From Streptomyces sp. NBC_01445 (lineage in GTDB: Bacteria > Actinomycetota > Actinomycetes > Streptomycetales > Streptomycetaceae), in NCBI RefSeq assembly GCF_035918235.1, contig NZ_CP109486.1, positions 558,001 through 622,000 on the forward strand: a DNA stretch of 64,000 nt, read 5' to 3'. This document shows positions 42,223 to 50,438 of the stretch, one piece after another. The position numbers and the translations under genes were made by a program. Every line of letters starts with the position of its first letter. The first letter of the stretch is position 1. The notes under the pieces are model-generated. The model was not told the DNA's origin, made no database searches, and was given only the letters and a program-made list of their open reading frames with translations.

Positions 42223-42909
42223 ATGACTGACAACCCCGTCACCATCACCAGCGTGACATCTCAGTACGCCACTCAGGTCGCACAGGACCTCGAGCTCAAT
42301 ACCAAAGAGCAGGAACGCATCGGCGCGGAGCTCTCCGCCCTGCAGGCGCAGTTGCGCATCCTGCAAGACGACCAGAGCGTGCTGCACAGCATCCAGAAGA
42401 CGCTCGGCAGCCGACCGGCATCTGCGCCGACAACCCCGGAGCCTTCGACGCCCCTCCCCCAGCAGGCATCCGGCAAGAACACCACCACCCGGCGTACCCC
42501 GTCCAAGACCGCAGCCAAGACCCCCAGCGCAAAAAAGACCACTGTGCAGGCCAAGAAGGACAAGACCCAGGGCGCAGAGCCGAAGGCAGCTACGGCATCG
42601 GCGCAGCCCACGCTGATCGCGCTCATCCGCACCCACCTCGACCAGCAGAAAGCACCCCGTTCCGCGGCAGAGGTCACCTCGGCGCTCGCTAAGGCCCACC
42701 CCCAGCGCAACATCAAGTCGACCGTCGTGCGCACCACGCTCGAGAATCTTGTCGCCAAGAGCCAGACTCATCGATCGAAGCAGGGCGGCTCGGTCTTCTA
42801 CACGTCAGTTGCCGTGCAGACCGCGACTGAAAAGGCCCCGGCTCCCGCGCTGCCCCAAACCGAGCAGGACAGCAACAAGCGCGAGAAGGCCGACGCGGTC
42901 AGTTCGTAG
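42223..42909 (+). CDS. Coiled-coil, Lys-rich, winged-helix protein
   Basis: A 228-residue protein of unknown role in three parts. Residues 10-65 form a coiled coil (QYATQVAQDLELNTKEQERI, GAELSALQAQLRILQDDQSV). Residues 70-125 are low-complexity Lys/Thr/Ala/Pro, like a histone tail. Residues about 128-195 form a winged helix (PTLIALIRTHLDQQKAPRSA, KSTVVRTTLENLVAKSQTHR, SKQGGSVFYTSV). The layout parallels the IS passenger at 21178, suggesting a family of small DNA-binding proteins. Probably nucleoid- or promoter-binding. It stands alone. Confidence 0.7.
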   Translation: MTDNPVTITSVTSQYATQVAQDLELNTKEQERIGAELSALQAQLRILQDDQSVLHSIQKTLGSRPASAPTTPEPSTPLPQQASGKNTTTRRTPSKTAAKTPSAKKTTVQAKKDKTQGAEPKAATASAQPTLIALIRTHLDQQKAPRSAAEVTSALAKAHPQRNIKSTVVRTTLENLVAKSQTHRSKQGGSVFYTSVAVQTATEKAPAPALPQTEQDSNKREKADAVSS

Positions 42910-43046
42910 CCGTCGAGGACATCCGAAGAAGGCAGCTCTCGGCGAGCAGCCAAACGAAGTACCCGGCCATAAGCGTGCCGCCGACGGCACCGTACTTCCA
43001 GGCTGTCCCCCGCTCGTTCTGGCGCGAAAGTGGTGCTCGGACCTCT

Positions 43047-43179
43047 TCGTCCCGAAGCAACTTGGGTGAGGGCTCCGCCTTGGGCCGTTGTGCTGCGCTC
43101 GCCTGTGCTGATGGTCCGCAGGTGTCCGTACTTGTCCGCCGTTGTGCGTCGGCGTTGTCACGCAGTTAGACACTCACCG
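43047..43179 (+). repeat. About 130-bp dispersed repeat, copy A
   Basis: Begins GTCCCGAAGCAACTTGGG and ends TTGTCACGCAGTTAGACACT plus CACCG. A diverged copy at 50114-50243 matches in blocks: the start, GCTGATGGTCCGC, TTGTGCGTCG and the 25-bp end. No gene is visible between 42910 and 43241. Confidence 0.6.
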
Positions 43180-43241
43180 TATGCCTGCACGATGCGGCAC
43201 AGCCGCGGCATGGTCGGCCTGGGCCGGGTGGAACGATGGCT

Positions 43242-44923
43242 TAGCCTCGCTCTTTCACTTGGAGAGCCTGGCGATGGTGTTGATCGTCAACTGGGCGGTG
43301 GATAGAGCGGTTTCGTGCCGTGGGCATGGCTGGGTCCCGACGCGGTGGCCGGGTCTCCGAGGTCCTTCAGGTCGTGGGCGGTCAGGGACGCGATGCTCAG
43401 CCGGCCGGTCGAGGCAGGGCTTGGAGGCGGCGGAAGGCGGCGGCGAGTTCGTGTTTCCAGGGCCAGGTGGCGGAGATCCACAGGTGGAGACGGCGGCCGC
43501 CGCGGGTGAGGCGGGCAGCGACATGCAGGAGCCGGTAGCGCAGTCGCTTCGGCTCGGCGGCGGCCAGGTCGCCGTCCAGCAGCAGGAGCTGTGTCCAGGC
43601 GATCAGGTCGCCTGCGGTCAAAGCGAGCTCGAGCCAGGCGGTGTTGATGGCGAACTGGCGGGAGGGGAAGCGTCCGAAGCCGGTGTCCTTGCCGCAGCGG
43701 ATGCGGTCCTCGACGGTCGCGTGCCCGCGGTGGCGGACTTCCAGGGACTGGGCACTGCCCTCGCTGACGGGGGTGTCGGTGAGGAACACCTGGTGGCGCA
43801 GGCCCTCGACGGTGTCGAACAGGGAGAGCTGGGCGCCGGGGTGCGGGCGTTCACGGCGCACTATGATCCGGGTGCCGGCCGGATAGCCGGTCAGGTTGAG
43901 CATGCCGGTCAGCTCGGCCACCTCGGCGCCCTCACGCAGGCTGCCGTCCTGGTCGAGGGCCGGATGCCACAGCCGGTCGGGGATGGCGCGGACGGCCCTG
44001 CGGATGGGTTCGGTGACCGCATGGCCGGCCGAGAAGAACGTCCGGATCCCGCGCTGGCGCAGGCTTCGGACGTGGGCGAGGAACACTTTCGAGCATCCGG
44101 CGCTGTCGGTGCGGACAAGGACGCCGGTGCCGTGACGGTGGGCGTCGGGGCGTTGGGCGAGCGCGTCGTCGAGCACGGTGATGTGATCGCTGGCGGTGTT
44201 CGCTCCGGCGTTGCCGGGCCTCAGCCGTCCGGCCAGGGCTTCGCCGGTGTTGGCCAGGAAGCACAGCAGCGGGTGATAGCCGAAGCCGCCCTTGTAGGTC
44301 GGTGCCGCGTCCTGCATTTCGGAGTGGCAGGTCACCAAAGTGGCGTCGAGGTCCAGGACCAGGCCCGACAGTTCGCGTCCGCCGGCCCTCACCGCGAGTA
44401 TGCCCTCGCTCTTCTCTGCGGCCTGCAGCCAGGCGATCTCGCGGGCCCGGGCGCGAGCTGACCGCAGCCGGGAGAGCACCTCATCGTCGATGCCGGCGAG
44501 CATCCGCCAGGCGGTGGCCGTGGATGCCACCGGCCCGAACACCTCGCCCTGGTCCCGCAGCACCGCGAGATCGGTGATCGTCTCTCCGCCGTCGGCGATC
44601 ATCACCGCGAGGTCCACGGCGATCCGGCCCGGATCGTGACCGGTCCCGCGTGGCCGCAGCGGCTGGAGCACCTCCGCGTACGCGGACGTCAGCCCGGTCG
44701 CGTCGGCGAGATCCGCCAGCAGCCGGGCCCCGGCATGCCCCACCACCCCCGAACCGTCGGTAGAGACATGAACCCGAGAACGTGAACGGATAGCCTGCAC
44801 GCAGAAAGTGCCTTCCAGTAGCGACGACCGAGACCCTCGACAAGTCTCATCGTCTTTGCCCAGAAGGCACTTTCGCGTTCACGGCACCGTGACTGCCCTC
44901 ACCCCAAGTGAAGAGCGAGGCTA
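43242..44923 (-). mobile_element. IS1380-family insertion sequence, apparently complete
   Basis: The left end TAGCCTCGCTCTTTCACTTGG (43242-43262) is matched, with one extra T, by the complement of 44904-44923. Flanking 4-mers TTAG and CTAG could be a target duplication with one change. An internal hairpin (AAAGTGCCTTC ... GAAGGCACTTT) lies upstream of the transposase and recurs in the second copy at 48447-48530. Confidence 0.78.
43397..44800 (-). CDS. IS1380-family transposase, full length
   Basis: A 467-residue DDE transposase. N-terminal VVGHAGARLLADLADATGLT is the family signature. Catalytic region: LVLDLDATLVTCHSE (first Asp), VLVRTDSAGCSKVFLAHVRS (second Asp) and the C-terminal FINTAW-type block FAINTAWLELALTAGDLIAW with the preceding RHRGHATVEDRIRCGKDTGF. 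The C-terminus is complete (ELAAAFRRLQALPRPAG). It supplies the reference for the truncated copy at 47410-48447, to which it is highly similar over the shared part. Confidence 0.92.
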   Translation of the reverse strand: MQAIRSRSRVHVSTDGSGVVGHAGARLLADLADATGLTSAYAEVLQPLRPRGTGHDPGRIAVDLAVMIADGGETITDLAVLRDQGEVFGPVASTATAWRMLAGIDDEVLSRLRSARARAREIAWLQAAEKSEGILAVRAGGRELSGLVLDLDATLVTCHSEMQDAAPTYKGGFGYHPLLCFLANTGEALAGRLRPGNAGANTASDHITVLDDALAQRPDAHRHGTGVLVRTDSAGCSKVFLAHVRSLRQRGIRTFFSAGHAVTEPIRRAVRAIPDRLWHPALDQDGSLREGAEVAELTGMLNLTGYPAGTRIIVRRERPHPGAQLSLFDTVEGLRHQVFLTDTPVSEGSAQSLEVRHRGHATVEDRIRCGKDTGFGRFPSRQFAINTAWLELALTAGDLIAWTQLLLLDGDLAAAEPKRLRYRLLHVAARLTRGGRRLHLWISATWPWKHELAAAFRRLQALPRPAG

Positions 44924-44989
44924 GGGCCCGGTGGGCCATCGGCCGGGCGGGAGTGCCGAGCGGGACCACCCGGCCGATGGCCCTTCGGA

Positions 44990-46348
44990 TCAGTCGCCGA
45001 TCCTCGGCAGCAGGGAGACAAACTTGCTGCCGCCGTTCCGGGCGATCAGCACGTCCTCGTAGAGCAGGAGTTGGGGCGGGTTCCTGATGCCCGGCCCCGG
45101 CCCCGGCCTGCTGATGTCGACGTGACCGCGCCAGACCCGCTCACCCGTGCGCAGATCGAGGCCGGAAAGATCTCCGGTCGGGCTGAGGAAGTACACGACC
45201 CCCTGCCCCACCGACACCACGGGAGACGCGATGCCCGACATCATGTTCTTGTCGGGCATCTTGACGCCGACCGGGCCCGTCCACAGGGTCTTTCCCGTGG
45301 TCAGCGAATAGGCGGAGGCCTTGCCCTGCCAGGATACGGAGATCAAAAGATCACCGACGACATCCGAATTGGCCGGCGCCCCCTTGATCCGATAGGGGTG
45401 TGAGGTCTGCTGCCCGGAGCTGCTGACGATGGTCAACTGCCTGTCCGTGCCGACCGCATCCTTCATTTCGGCCAGGACCATCCGGTCCCCCGAGGTCCCG
45501 GTGAGCTGCTGCCTGCCGGGGACGGTCGTGACCTTCTTGGCGGTTCCGGTGGCGGGGTCGAGACGGAAGACGTCGGTGTCGTGCGGTTCCTCGGTGTCCC
45601 GCGTGCACAGGAGATAGGGCACACCGCTCAGCACCGCTCGTTGGCACACGATGCCCTTGTCCCAGGTGTGGCGCCACTTCTCCTTGCCGGTCAGCGGATC
45701 GAGGGCCGACATCGTGCGGAGCGACGGGGTGTTCGCAAGGACCGCGCCGTCGATGAGCATGGCGGCCTGGCCGCTGCGGTCGTCCTGCGGCATCTCGACC
45801 GCCCACAGCACGTCCCCGGTGCCGGCGTCCACCGCCATCAGATCGGTACCGCCCATGTAGTCCCCGTTCGGCAGCTTCTTCGCGGTGTGGTTGCGGTACG
45901 CATAGACCACGCCGTCGCGCACGGCGAACGGGTGGTCGATCCCGTCGCCTTCGCGATTGACCCTGACGGTCCACAGTCGTTCGCCAGTGTTGGCGTCGAA
46001 CTTCGCGACGTCGTACTTGGACCCGCTGCAGTACAGCGCGGAACCGTTCACCAGGCAGCCCCGCTCGCCGGCCCCCGGGGCATCGCTCTTCCACGGCTTC
46101 CAGCCCTCCGGCGACGCCGCCGTCCTGACAGGCCGGTCCCGCTCGGCCGCACCGCCGCCCCCAATGCCGAACACCGCCCCCACGGTGATCGCGGCGACGG
46201 CCACCGCCGCCCCCGCGGCCTGCGAGAAACGGCGCCGGCCGCGTCGCCGCACCACCTTCTCGGCCAGGTCCACGGGCGCCCGCACCCCATCCAGGGCGAC
46301 CGCGTGCAGCGTCTCCCGGACCTTCTCCTCCACCCGCTCCGTCGTCAT
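44990..46348 (-). CDS. Membrane-anchored PQQ-like beta-propeller protein, sigma-factor partner
   Basis: A 452-residue protein. Residues 1-45 are cytosolic and helical (ERVEEKVRETLHAVALDGVR), followed by one membrane segment (AAGAAVAVAAITVGAVFGIG). The outside part is a beta-propeller with PQQ-type blades: KFDANTGERLWTVRV, AVDAGTGDVLWAVEM, ALDPLTGKEKWRHTW, YSLTTGKTLWTGPVG and GLDLRTGERVWRGHV. The start overlaps the end of the sigma factor gene by 4 bp. A short N-terminal cytosolic domain plus outer sensor next to an ECF sigma factor suggests an anti-sigma or signal partner, though no ZAS zinc motif is seen. Confidence 0.85.
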   Translation of the reverse strand: MTTERVEEKVRETLHAVALDGVRAPVDLAEKVVRRRGRRRFSQAAGAAVAVAAITVGAVFGIGGGGAAERDRPVRTAASPEGWKPWKSDAPGAGERGCLVNGSALYCSGSKYDVAKFDANTGERLWTVRVNREGDGIDHPFAVRDGVVYAYRNHTAKKLPNGDYMGGTDLMAVDAGTGDVLWAVEMPQDDRSGQAAMLIDGAVLANTPSLRTMSALDPLTGKEKWRHTWDKGIVCQRAVLSGVPYLLCTRDTEEPHDTDVFRLDPATGTAKKVTTVPGRQQLTGTSGDRMVLAEMKDAVGTDRQLTIVSSSGQQTSHPYRIKGAPANSDVVGDLLISVSWQGKASAYSLTTGKTLWTGPVGVKMPDKNMMSGIASPVVSVGQGVVYFLSPTGDLSGLDLRTGERVWRGHVDISRPGPGPGIRNPPQLLLYEDVLIARNGGSKFVSLLPRIGD

Positions 46349-46893
46349 CCCTGGATCCCCTTCGCCTGATAGCCGAGCGGCTTCTCCTGTTCCGTGGGCC
46401 CTTCGGGCCCGAGCTCCGGTACGAGCGACCGGAGCTTGGCGAGCGACCGGTACGCCGTACTGCGCACCGTGCCGACCGGGCACCCCAGCAGCGCCGCCAC
46501 CTCGGCCTCCGGCAGATCCTCGAAGTAGCGCAGCACGACCACGGCGCGCTGCCGCATCGTCAGACGACCGAGCGCCGCCCACAGGGCGATCCGCAGCTCG
46601 GGGTCCGACCCGGCGTCGGCGTCCGTACCCTCGGGCAGTACGGGCACTGTCGTCTCCGCGCGATGTCTGCGCAGCCGCCAGCGGTTGACCTGCTGGCGGT
46701 ACAGGACCTGGCGGACATACGCCTCGGGCTGCTCGATATGCGCCCAGCGCCCGTAGGCCTTCATCAGCGCGATCTGCAGCAGATCCTCCGCGGCATGCCG
46801 GTCCCCTCCGGTGAGCAGCACCGCGAGCCGCAGCAGCGCGGTGGAGCGCATCGCTACGAACTCCCGGAACTCGTCGTGACTTGAGGCCTCCAT
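46345..46893 (-). CDS. SigE-type ECF RNA polymerase sigma factor
   Basis: A 182-residue ECF sigma factor. Region 2: HDEFREFVAMRSTALLRLAV, AAEDLLQIALMKAYGRW, PEAYVRQVLYRQQVNRWR. Region 4: LTMRQRAVVVLRYFEDLPEA and EVAALLGCPVGTVRSTAYRS. This matches the actinobacterial SigE/SigM-type group. Start placed at ATG 46893 (MEASSHDEF); a longer frame starts at 46920. Translationally coupled to the beta-propeller gene downstream, which probably controls its activity. Confidence 0.9.
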   Translation of the reverse strand: MEASSHDEFREFVAMRSTALLRLAVLLTGGDRHAAEDLLQIALMKAYGRWAHIEQPEAYVRQVLYRQQVNRWRLRRHRAETTVPVLPEGTDADAGSDPELRIALWAALGRLTMRQRAVVVLRYFEDLPEAEVAALLGCPVGTVRSTAYRSLAKLRSLVPELGPEGPTEQEKPLGYQAKGIQG

Positions 46894-47010
46894 CGGCCCT
46901 CCCCTTCTGGCAGCCATCACGACGCGATGAGACGCCGGCTGCTATCCATCAGCGGGCCAGAAAAATAAGAACGATCAACTCGGAGCGGCTGCCGGGTGCT
47001 GTCCGATCTC

Positions 47011-47154
47011 GGGTTCTGGCTCAACTTCCGTGAAAACCATGCCGACCGGGCTCGTGCCAGCCTCTGGACGAGCCGCTGACCTACCGGTTCGCCAGGGCCG
47101 CCAGCCTCGGACACCGAGGATCGGTTCGACTTCACGGAAGTTGTGCCAGAACCC
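47011..47154. mobile_element. 144-bp MITE with 24-bp inverted repeats
   Basis: Ends GGGTTCTGGCTCAACTTCCG-TGAA (47011-47034) and its complement (47131-47154) match at 23 of 24 positions. Both sides are flanked by GATCTC (47005-47010, 47155-47160), a 6-bp target duplication. The 96-bp interior has no gene. It is a non-autonomous element that needs a transposase from elsewhere. The rest of 46921-47250 holds nothing I can support. Confidence 0.82.
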
Positions 47155-47409
47155 GATCTCGTGAGCATCGCCCCGGCCCAAAACGAGCGACTCCCATCGA
47201 GCTGAACATCTGCTGTCGAGAGTCGTGGATAAAGCCACAAGGTCGCCCCGCTACGCACCGGGGCGACAGTGCACTTGTGGGACCGGCAACCGGATACCGA
47301 CTGAAGCAAGGCCTGCCCCGACGTCGGGCAGGCGCTGCGCGCTCAGCCGACGGGCTTGACGCGCCCGGCCTCGACCTTCGCCAGGCAGACGTTGCACAGC
47401 GGGCTGGCC

Positions 47410-48447
47410 GGAGTAGGGGGTGTCGGTGAGGAACACCTGGTGTCGCAGGCCCTCGACGGTGTCGAACAGGGAGAGCTGGGCGCCGGGGTGCGGGCGTTCA
47501 CGGCGCACTATGATCCGGGTGCCGGCCGGATAGCCGGCAAGGTCGGTCATGCCGGTCAGTTCGGCGACCTCGGCGAACTCGCGGAGCGTGCCGTCCTGGT
47601 CCAGGGCGGGATGCCAGACCTGCTCGGGCAGGGCCCGGATCGCGCGGCGGATCAGCTCAGTGACCGCGTATCCAACGGAGAAGAAGGTCCGGATTCCGCG
47701 CATCCGCAGGTCTCGGACGTGGGCGAGGAAGGCTTTCGCGGATCCGGCGCTGTCGGTGCGGACGAGGATGTCGGTGCCGTGCCGGTGTGCGTCGGGGATC
47801 CGCGCGAGCGCGTCGTCCAGCACCGTGATGTGATCCGCGGCGGTATTGGCTCCCGCGTTCCCGGGCCGAAGGCGCCCGGACATGCCCTCGCCGGTATTGG
47901 CCAGGAAACACACCAGAGGGTGGAAGCCGAAACCGCCTCTATAGGTGGGTGCGGTCGCCTCCTTCTCGGAGTGGCAGGTCACCAGCGTGGCGTCGATGTC
48001 CAGGACCAGGCCGGGCACCTCCCGTTCGCCGGCCTTCACCGCCGGTATGCCGCAGCGGGTCTCGGATGCCTGCAGCCAGGCCACTTCCCGGGCCTGAGCT
48101 CGGGCCAACCGCAGGCGGTCCAGCACATGTTCGTCGACGGCGGCCAGCAGCCGCCAGGCCGTCGGTGTCGAGGCGATAGGGCCGAACACCTCGCCTTGGT
48201 CCCGCAACACGGCCAGATCCGTGATGGCCTCCCCGCCATCGGCGAGCATCACCGCGAGATCGGTCGCGATCCGGCCCGGGTCGTGGCCGGTGCCGCGTGG
48301 CCGAAGTGGTCCCAATGCGGTGGAGTACGCGCTGGTCAGTCCGGTGGCATCGGCCAGATCAGCCAGCAGCCGTGCCCCGGCGTGACCCACCACCCCCGAA
48401 CCGTCAGCGGAGACATGAAGCCTGGGACGAGAACCGATACCCTGCAC
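47410..48447 (-). pseudogene. Truncated IS1380 transposase (second copy)
   Basis: From its start at 48447 the frame matches the transposase at 43397-44800 through VFLTDTPYSG, including LVLDIDATLVTCHSE and ILVRTDSAGSAKAFLAHVRD. It is then cut at about 47410 and runs into unrelated sequence. The lost third contains the FAINTAW block and the last catalytic residue. The right end (CCAAGTGAAACGCGCAGG, 48551-48568) resembles that of the complete copy. Beyond the break another minus frame encodes SPLCNVCLAKVEAGRVKPVG, the tail of an unknown gene (stop near 47345). Confidence 0.85.
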
Positions 48448-48571
48448 GCAGAAAGTGCCTTCCGCTAGGACCGACAGAACCCCTCGACAAGGTTCATCGT
48501 CCCAGCTCAGAAGGCACTTTCGCGTTGCCGCTCATGATCCGGACCAAAGCCCAAGTGAAACGCGCAGGTTA

Positions 48572-49057
48572 GTGGAAATAGATTCGGAACTGCACGCCCT
48601 AATCGGCTCTTTGTCGCGGGAAGAAGGGCTCTTCGGCCTCGCGGTCGACAACGCCAACGGATCTGTTCCGAAAGTTGTCCACCAAGTGGCCACCAAGGCG
48701 GAACAGGTATGGAAGGACTATGCCGTAGAGGGGGCGGTGGGCCCGGACACGCCCTCTGAGGTCGAGGCTGTGCTCTCGCCGATTGACGCTCAACGCGCCG
48801 TAGAACTCTTGACCTACCTGGCGACCGATGACCTCGTGTTCCCGACTACACGACGCCGCGACCGTACCCACGCCCATCGAGCGGCGGAACGTGTGGTACG
48901 CCTGCTGGGCTACCAGTCTGTCTGGTACACAAACATCAGCGACCTTTCGCCGGGGGCACGGGTATGGGAGCCGGTCACTCGGCATACCTTCGATGGGGTC
49001 GTTGCGGGGACCGGCGGCAACTTCACCGTGGTGTTGTTGCAGGTGGGTGAGGACTGA
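48572..49057 (+). CDS. Unknown protein, possibly 5'-truncated by the IS1380 remnant
   Basis: A 161-residue frame from a GTG at 48572, right beside the IS end. It is helical and acidic (LHALIGSLSREEGLFGLAVD, SEVEAVLSPIDAQRAVELLT) and ends in a beta-rich, Trp-containing part (YQSVWYTNISDLSPGARVWE, FDGVVAGTGGNFTVVLLQVG). No family recognised. The original start may lie beyond the IS end; the GTG has no good ribosome-binding site. Confidence 0.5.
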   Translation: MEIDSELHALIGSLSREEGLFGLAVDNANGSVPKVVHQVATKAEQVWKDYAVEGAVGPDTPSEVEAVLSPIDAQRAVELLTYLATDDLVFPTTRRRDRTHAHRAAERVVRLLGYQSVWYTNISDLSPGARVWEPVTRHTFDGVVAGTGGNFTVVLLQVGED

Positions 49058-49292
49058 TCCCCGTGGAGAGAAACACCCCATCTTGCCTGACCGCCACCCC
49101 AAGGGGGAAACCAGAATGGTCAGGGGTCCATGACCTGGCCGTTCTTGGTTCGTCTCGGTTGCTGACCTGTCACTGGTTGTCGACGTCGGTCGCCATTGAG
49201 CCCCTTCGCACGGCCCACAGACGGCCCAGGGACCAGGAAGGGAGCAGGCCCGTCTCGGCAGCTTGTCAGTGCCGAGTGAGAGCCTCCCGGCC

Positions 49293-49682
49293 ATGAGCTA
49301 CGACTTGGCTGTCTGGGACGGAGAGAGACCCGCGGACGACGAAACCGCTCTCCGGGTTTTCCGTGACCTCTGCGAGCAGTACATCGACACGGATGCCAAC
49401 CACCCGCCGACTGAGCGCATTGCGGCGTACGTCACCGCTCTCCTTGAGCGATGGTGTGACCTGACCGACGACGACCATGACACTTCGCCCTGGTCGACCG
49501 GCCCGCTGATCGGCGAGGCCAGAGGCCCACTGATCTACTTTCCTATGCGCTACAGCATGGCCGAGGAGGCTTCCGCCTTCGCTGCCTCCCTGGCGCACTC
49601 CATGGGGCTGGTCTGCTTCGACCCACAGGTCGGCGCGCTTAGCCCCTGTGACGCCCGGTCATCCCTGGCCCGCCACTGTTGA
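49293..49682 (+). CDS. Immunity-like small acidic protein
   Basis: A 129-residue protein starting MSYDLAVWDGERPADDETAL (ATG 49293). It continues LERWCDLTDDDHDTSPWSTG, GPLIYFPMRYSMAEEASAFA and GLVCFDPQVG. The pattern MSYDLAVWxGxxP ... GLVCFDPQ marks a widespread actinobacterial family often found next to SUKH and other immunity genes. The role is not established. The last 15 residues after the FDPQ motif look like out-of-family read-through. Confidence 0.7.
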   Translation: MSYDLAVWDGERPADDETALRVFRDLCEQYIDTDANHPPTERIAAYVTALLERWCDLTDDDHDTSPWSTGPLIGEARGPLIYFPMRYSMAEEASAFAASLAHSMGLVCFDPQVGALSPCDARSSLARHC

Positions 49683-49740
49683 GGCCCGCCCTGGACGTCA
49701 TAAGGCACCTACTCATTTCAGTAAGCGCCCTTTCCCTTGC

Positions 49741-49785
49741 ACTTCGGCAGGATTCGACCCTGCGACACCCGCTTTAGGAGTTCGA
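49741..49785 (-). other. tRNA-Arg(CCT)-like 3'-part remnant
   Basis: On the minus strand the sequence reads CTCCTAA (anticodon loop, CCT), AGCGGGTGTC, then a T arm GCAGG-GTCGAAT-CCTGC. The 5' half is absent, and the acceptor sequence after the T arm does not look like a tRNA-Arg end. It resembles an attachment-site core left by an integrated element. CCCGCTTTAGGAG also occurs at 20974-20986. Confidence 0.5.
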
Positions 49786-49884
49786 TCTCCTCTCGAACAG
49801 GGTGGGGCCTGCCTCGTGCGCCGGTGCCGCTCAGGGCTGTTGCAGGTCGCAGTTGTTCGGGGCCGTTGATGTCAGCGTTGGATG

Positions 49885-50085
49885 TCAGCGGAATAGTTCC
49901 GGTGCAGGGCAGACCTCCAGAGGCTCATCCGGCCGGTCGACCCAGCGCCACCAGACATGGCGACTGGCACACCGCCAGAGCGTCCGGCAGACCCGCCGGC
50001 CGTCGTCCTCTCGCTTCGAGAGAAGGAGGCCACCGGAATGCATGGGCTTGCTGCAGTTGGGGCAGGCCGGGGCGTCGTCGGTCAT
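49885..50085 (-). CDS. 66-residue zinc-ribbon protein
   Basis: A small protein starting MTDDAPACPNCSKPMHSGG (ATG at 50083-50085). Two knuckles are plausible: CPNC and, after RREDDGRRV-like spacing, CRTLWRCASRHVWWRWVDRP. Two Cys pairs and clustered Trp suggest a zinc ribbon that binds nucleic acid or protein. It is too short for firm assignment. A TGATGTCAGC-type repeat follows its stop. Confidence 0.55.
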   Translation of the reverse strand: MTDDAPACPNCSKPMHSGGLLLSKREDDGRRVCRTLWRCASRHVWWRWVDRPDEPLEVCPAPELFR

Positions 50086-50113
50086 GCAGCGCACACTAAC
50101 GGAGTGACCGCTT

Positions 50114-50243
50114 TGTCCCGAAGCAACTGGGGATGCTCGCCGCCCTTGGGTTGCTGTGCCTGTCACCGGCGCTGATGGTCCGCTGACGTCCACGGTTGTT
50201 CGTGGTTGTGCGTCGCGGTTGTCACGCAGTTAGACGCTCACCG
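50114..50243 (+). repeat. About 130-bp dispersed repeat, copy B
   Basis: Diverged copy of 43047-43179. It begins TGTCCCGAAGCAACTGGGG, contains GCTGATGGTCCGCTGACGTC and ends TTGTCACGCAGTTAGACGCT plus CACCG. It is in the same orientation as copy A. The stretch 50244-50388 has no gene. Confidence 0.6.
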
Positions 50244-50388
50244 CTACTACTGTCCGTGTGAGGCCCGAAAGGTTCTCGTAAATGATCTTCGACCGGTGTC
50301 GACCGCCTCGTGCGAGGCGAAGATCGCCTGATGCCCGATCGTGATCCAAGGGTGTACAACCCCGTGCGGATCCCAACTGTCTGAAGGG

Positions 50389-50411
50389 CGCCGGAGGATG
50401 ATCCTCCGGTG
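50389..50411. terminator. Short GC hairpin before the secreted-protein gene
   Basis: CGCCGGAGGAT and ATCCTCCGGTG pair around a single base. It lies about 28 bp upstream of the GTG start at 50439, so it may terminate upstream transcription or act in the leader RNA. Confidence 0.45.
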
Positions 50412-50438
50412 CTCTTCCGTACGGAGATCGGGGATCAG

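Noticed and set aside
42805..43241. Short frames on both strands around the 130-bp repeat
   Set aside because: No start signals or family features; the region is better explained as a repeat.
44990..46348. Quinoprotein dehydrogenase activity for the beta-propeller protein
   Set aside because: No PQQ-binding or catalytic residues are evident; the membrane anchor and coupling to a sigma factor suit a signalling role better.
49648..49869. Frame containing FDPATPALGVRSP
   Set aside because: It is an artefact of reading across the tRNA-Arg-like remnant on the opposite strand.
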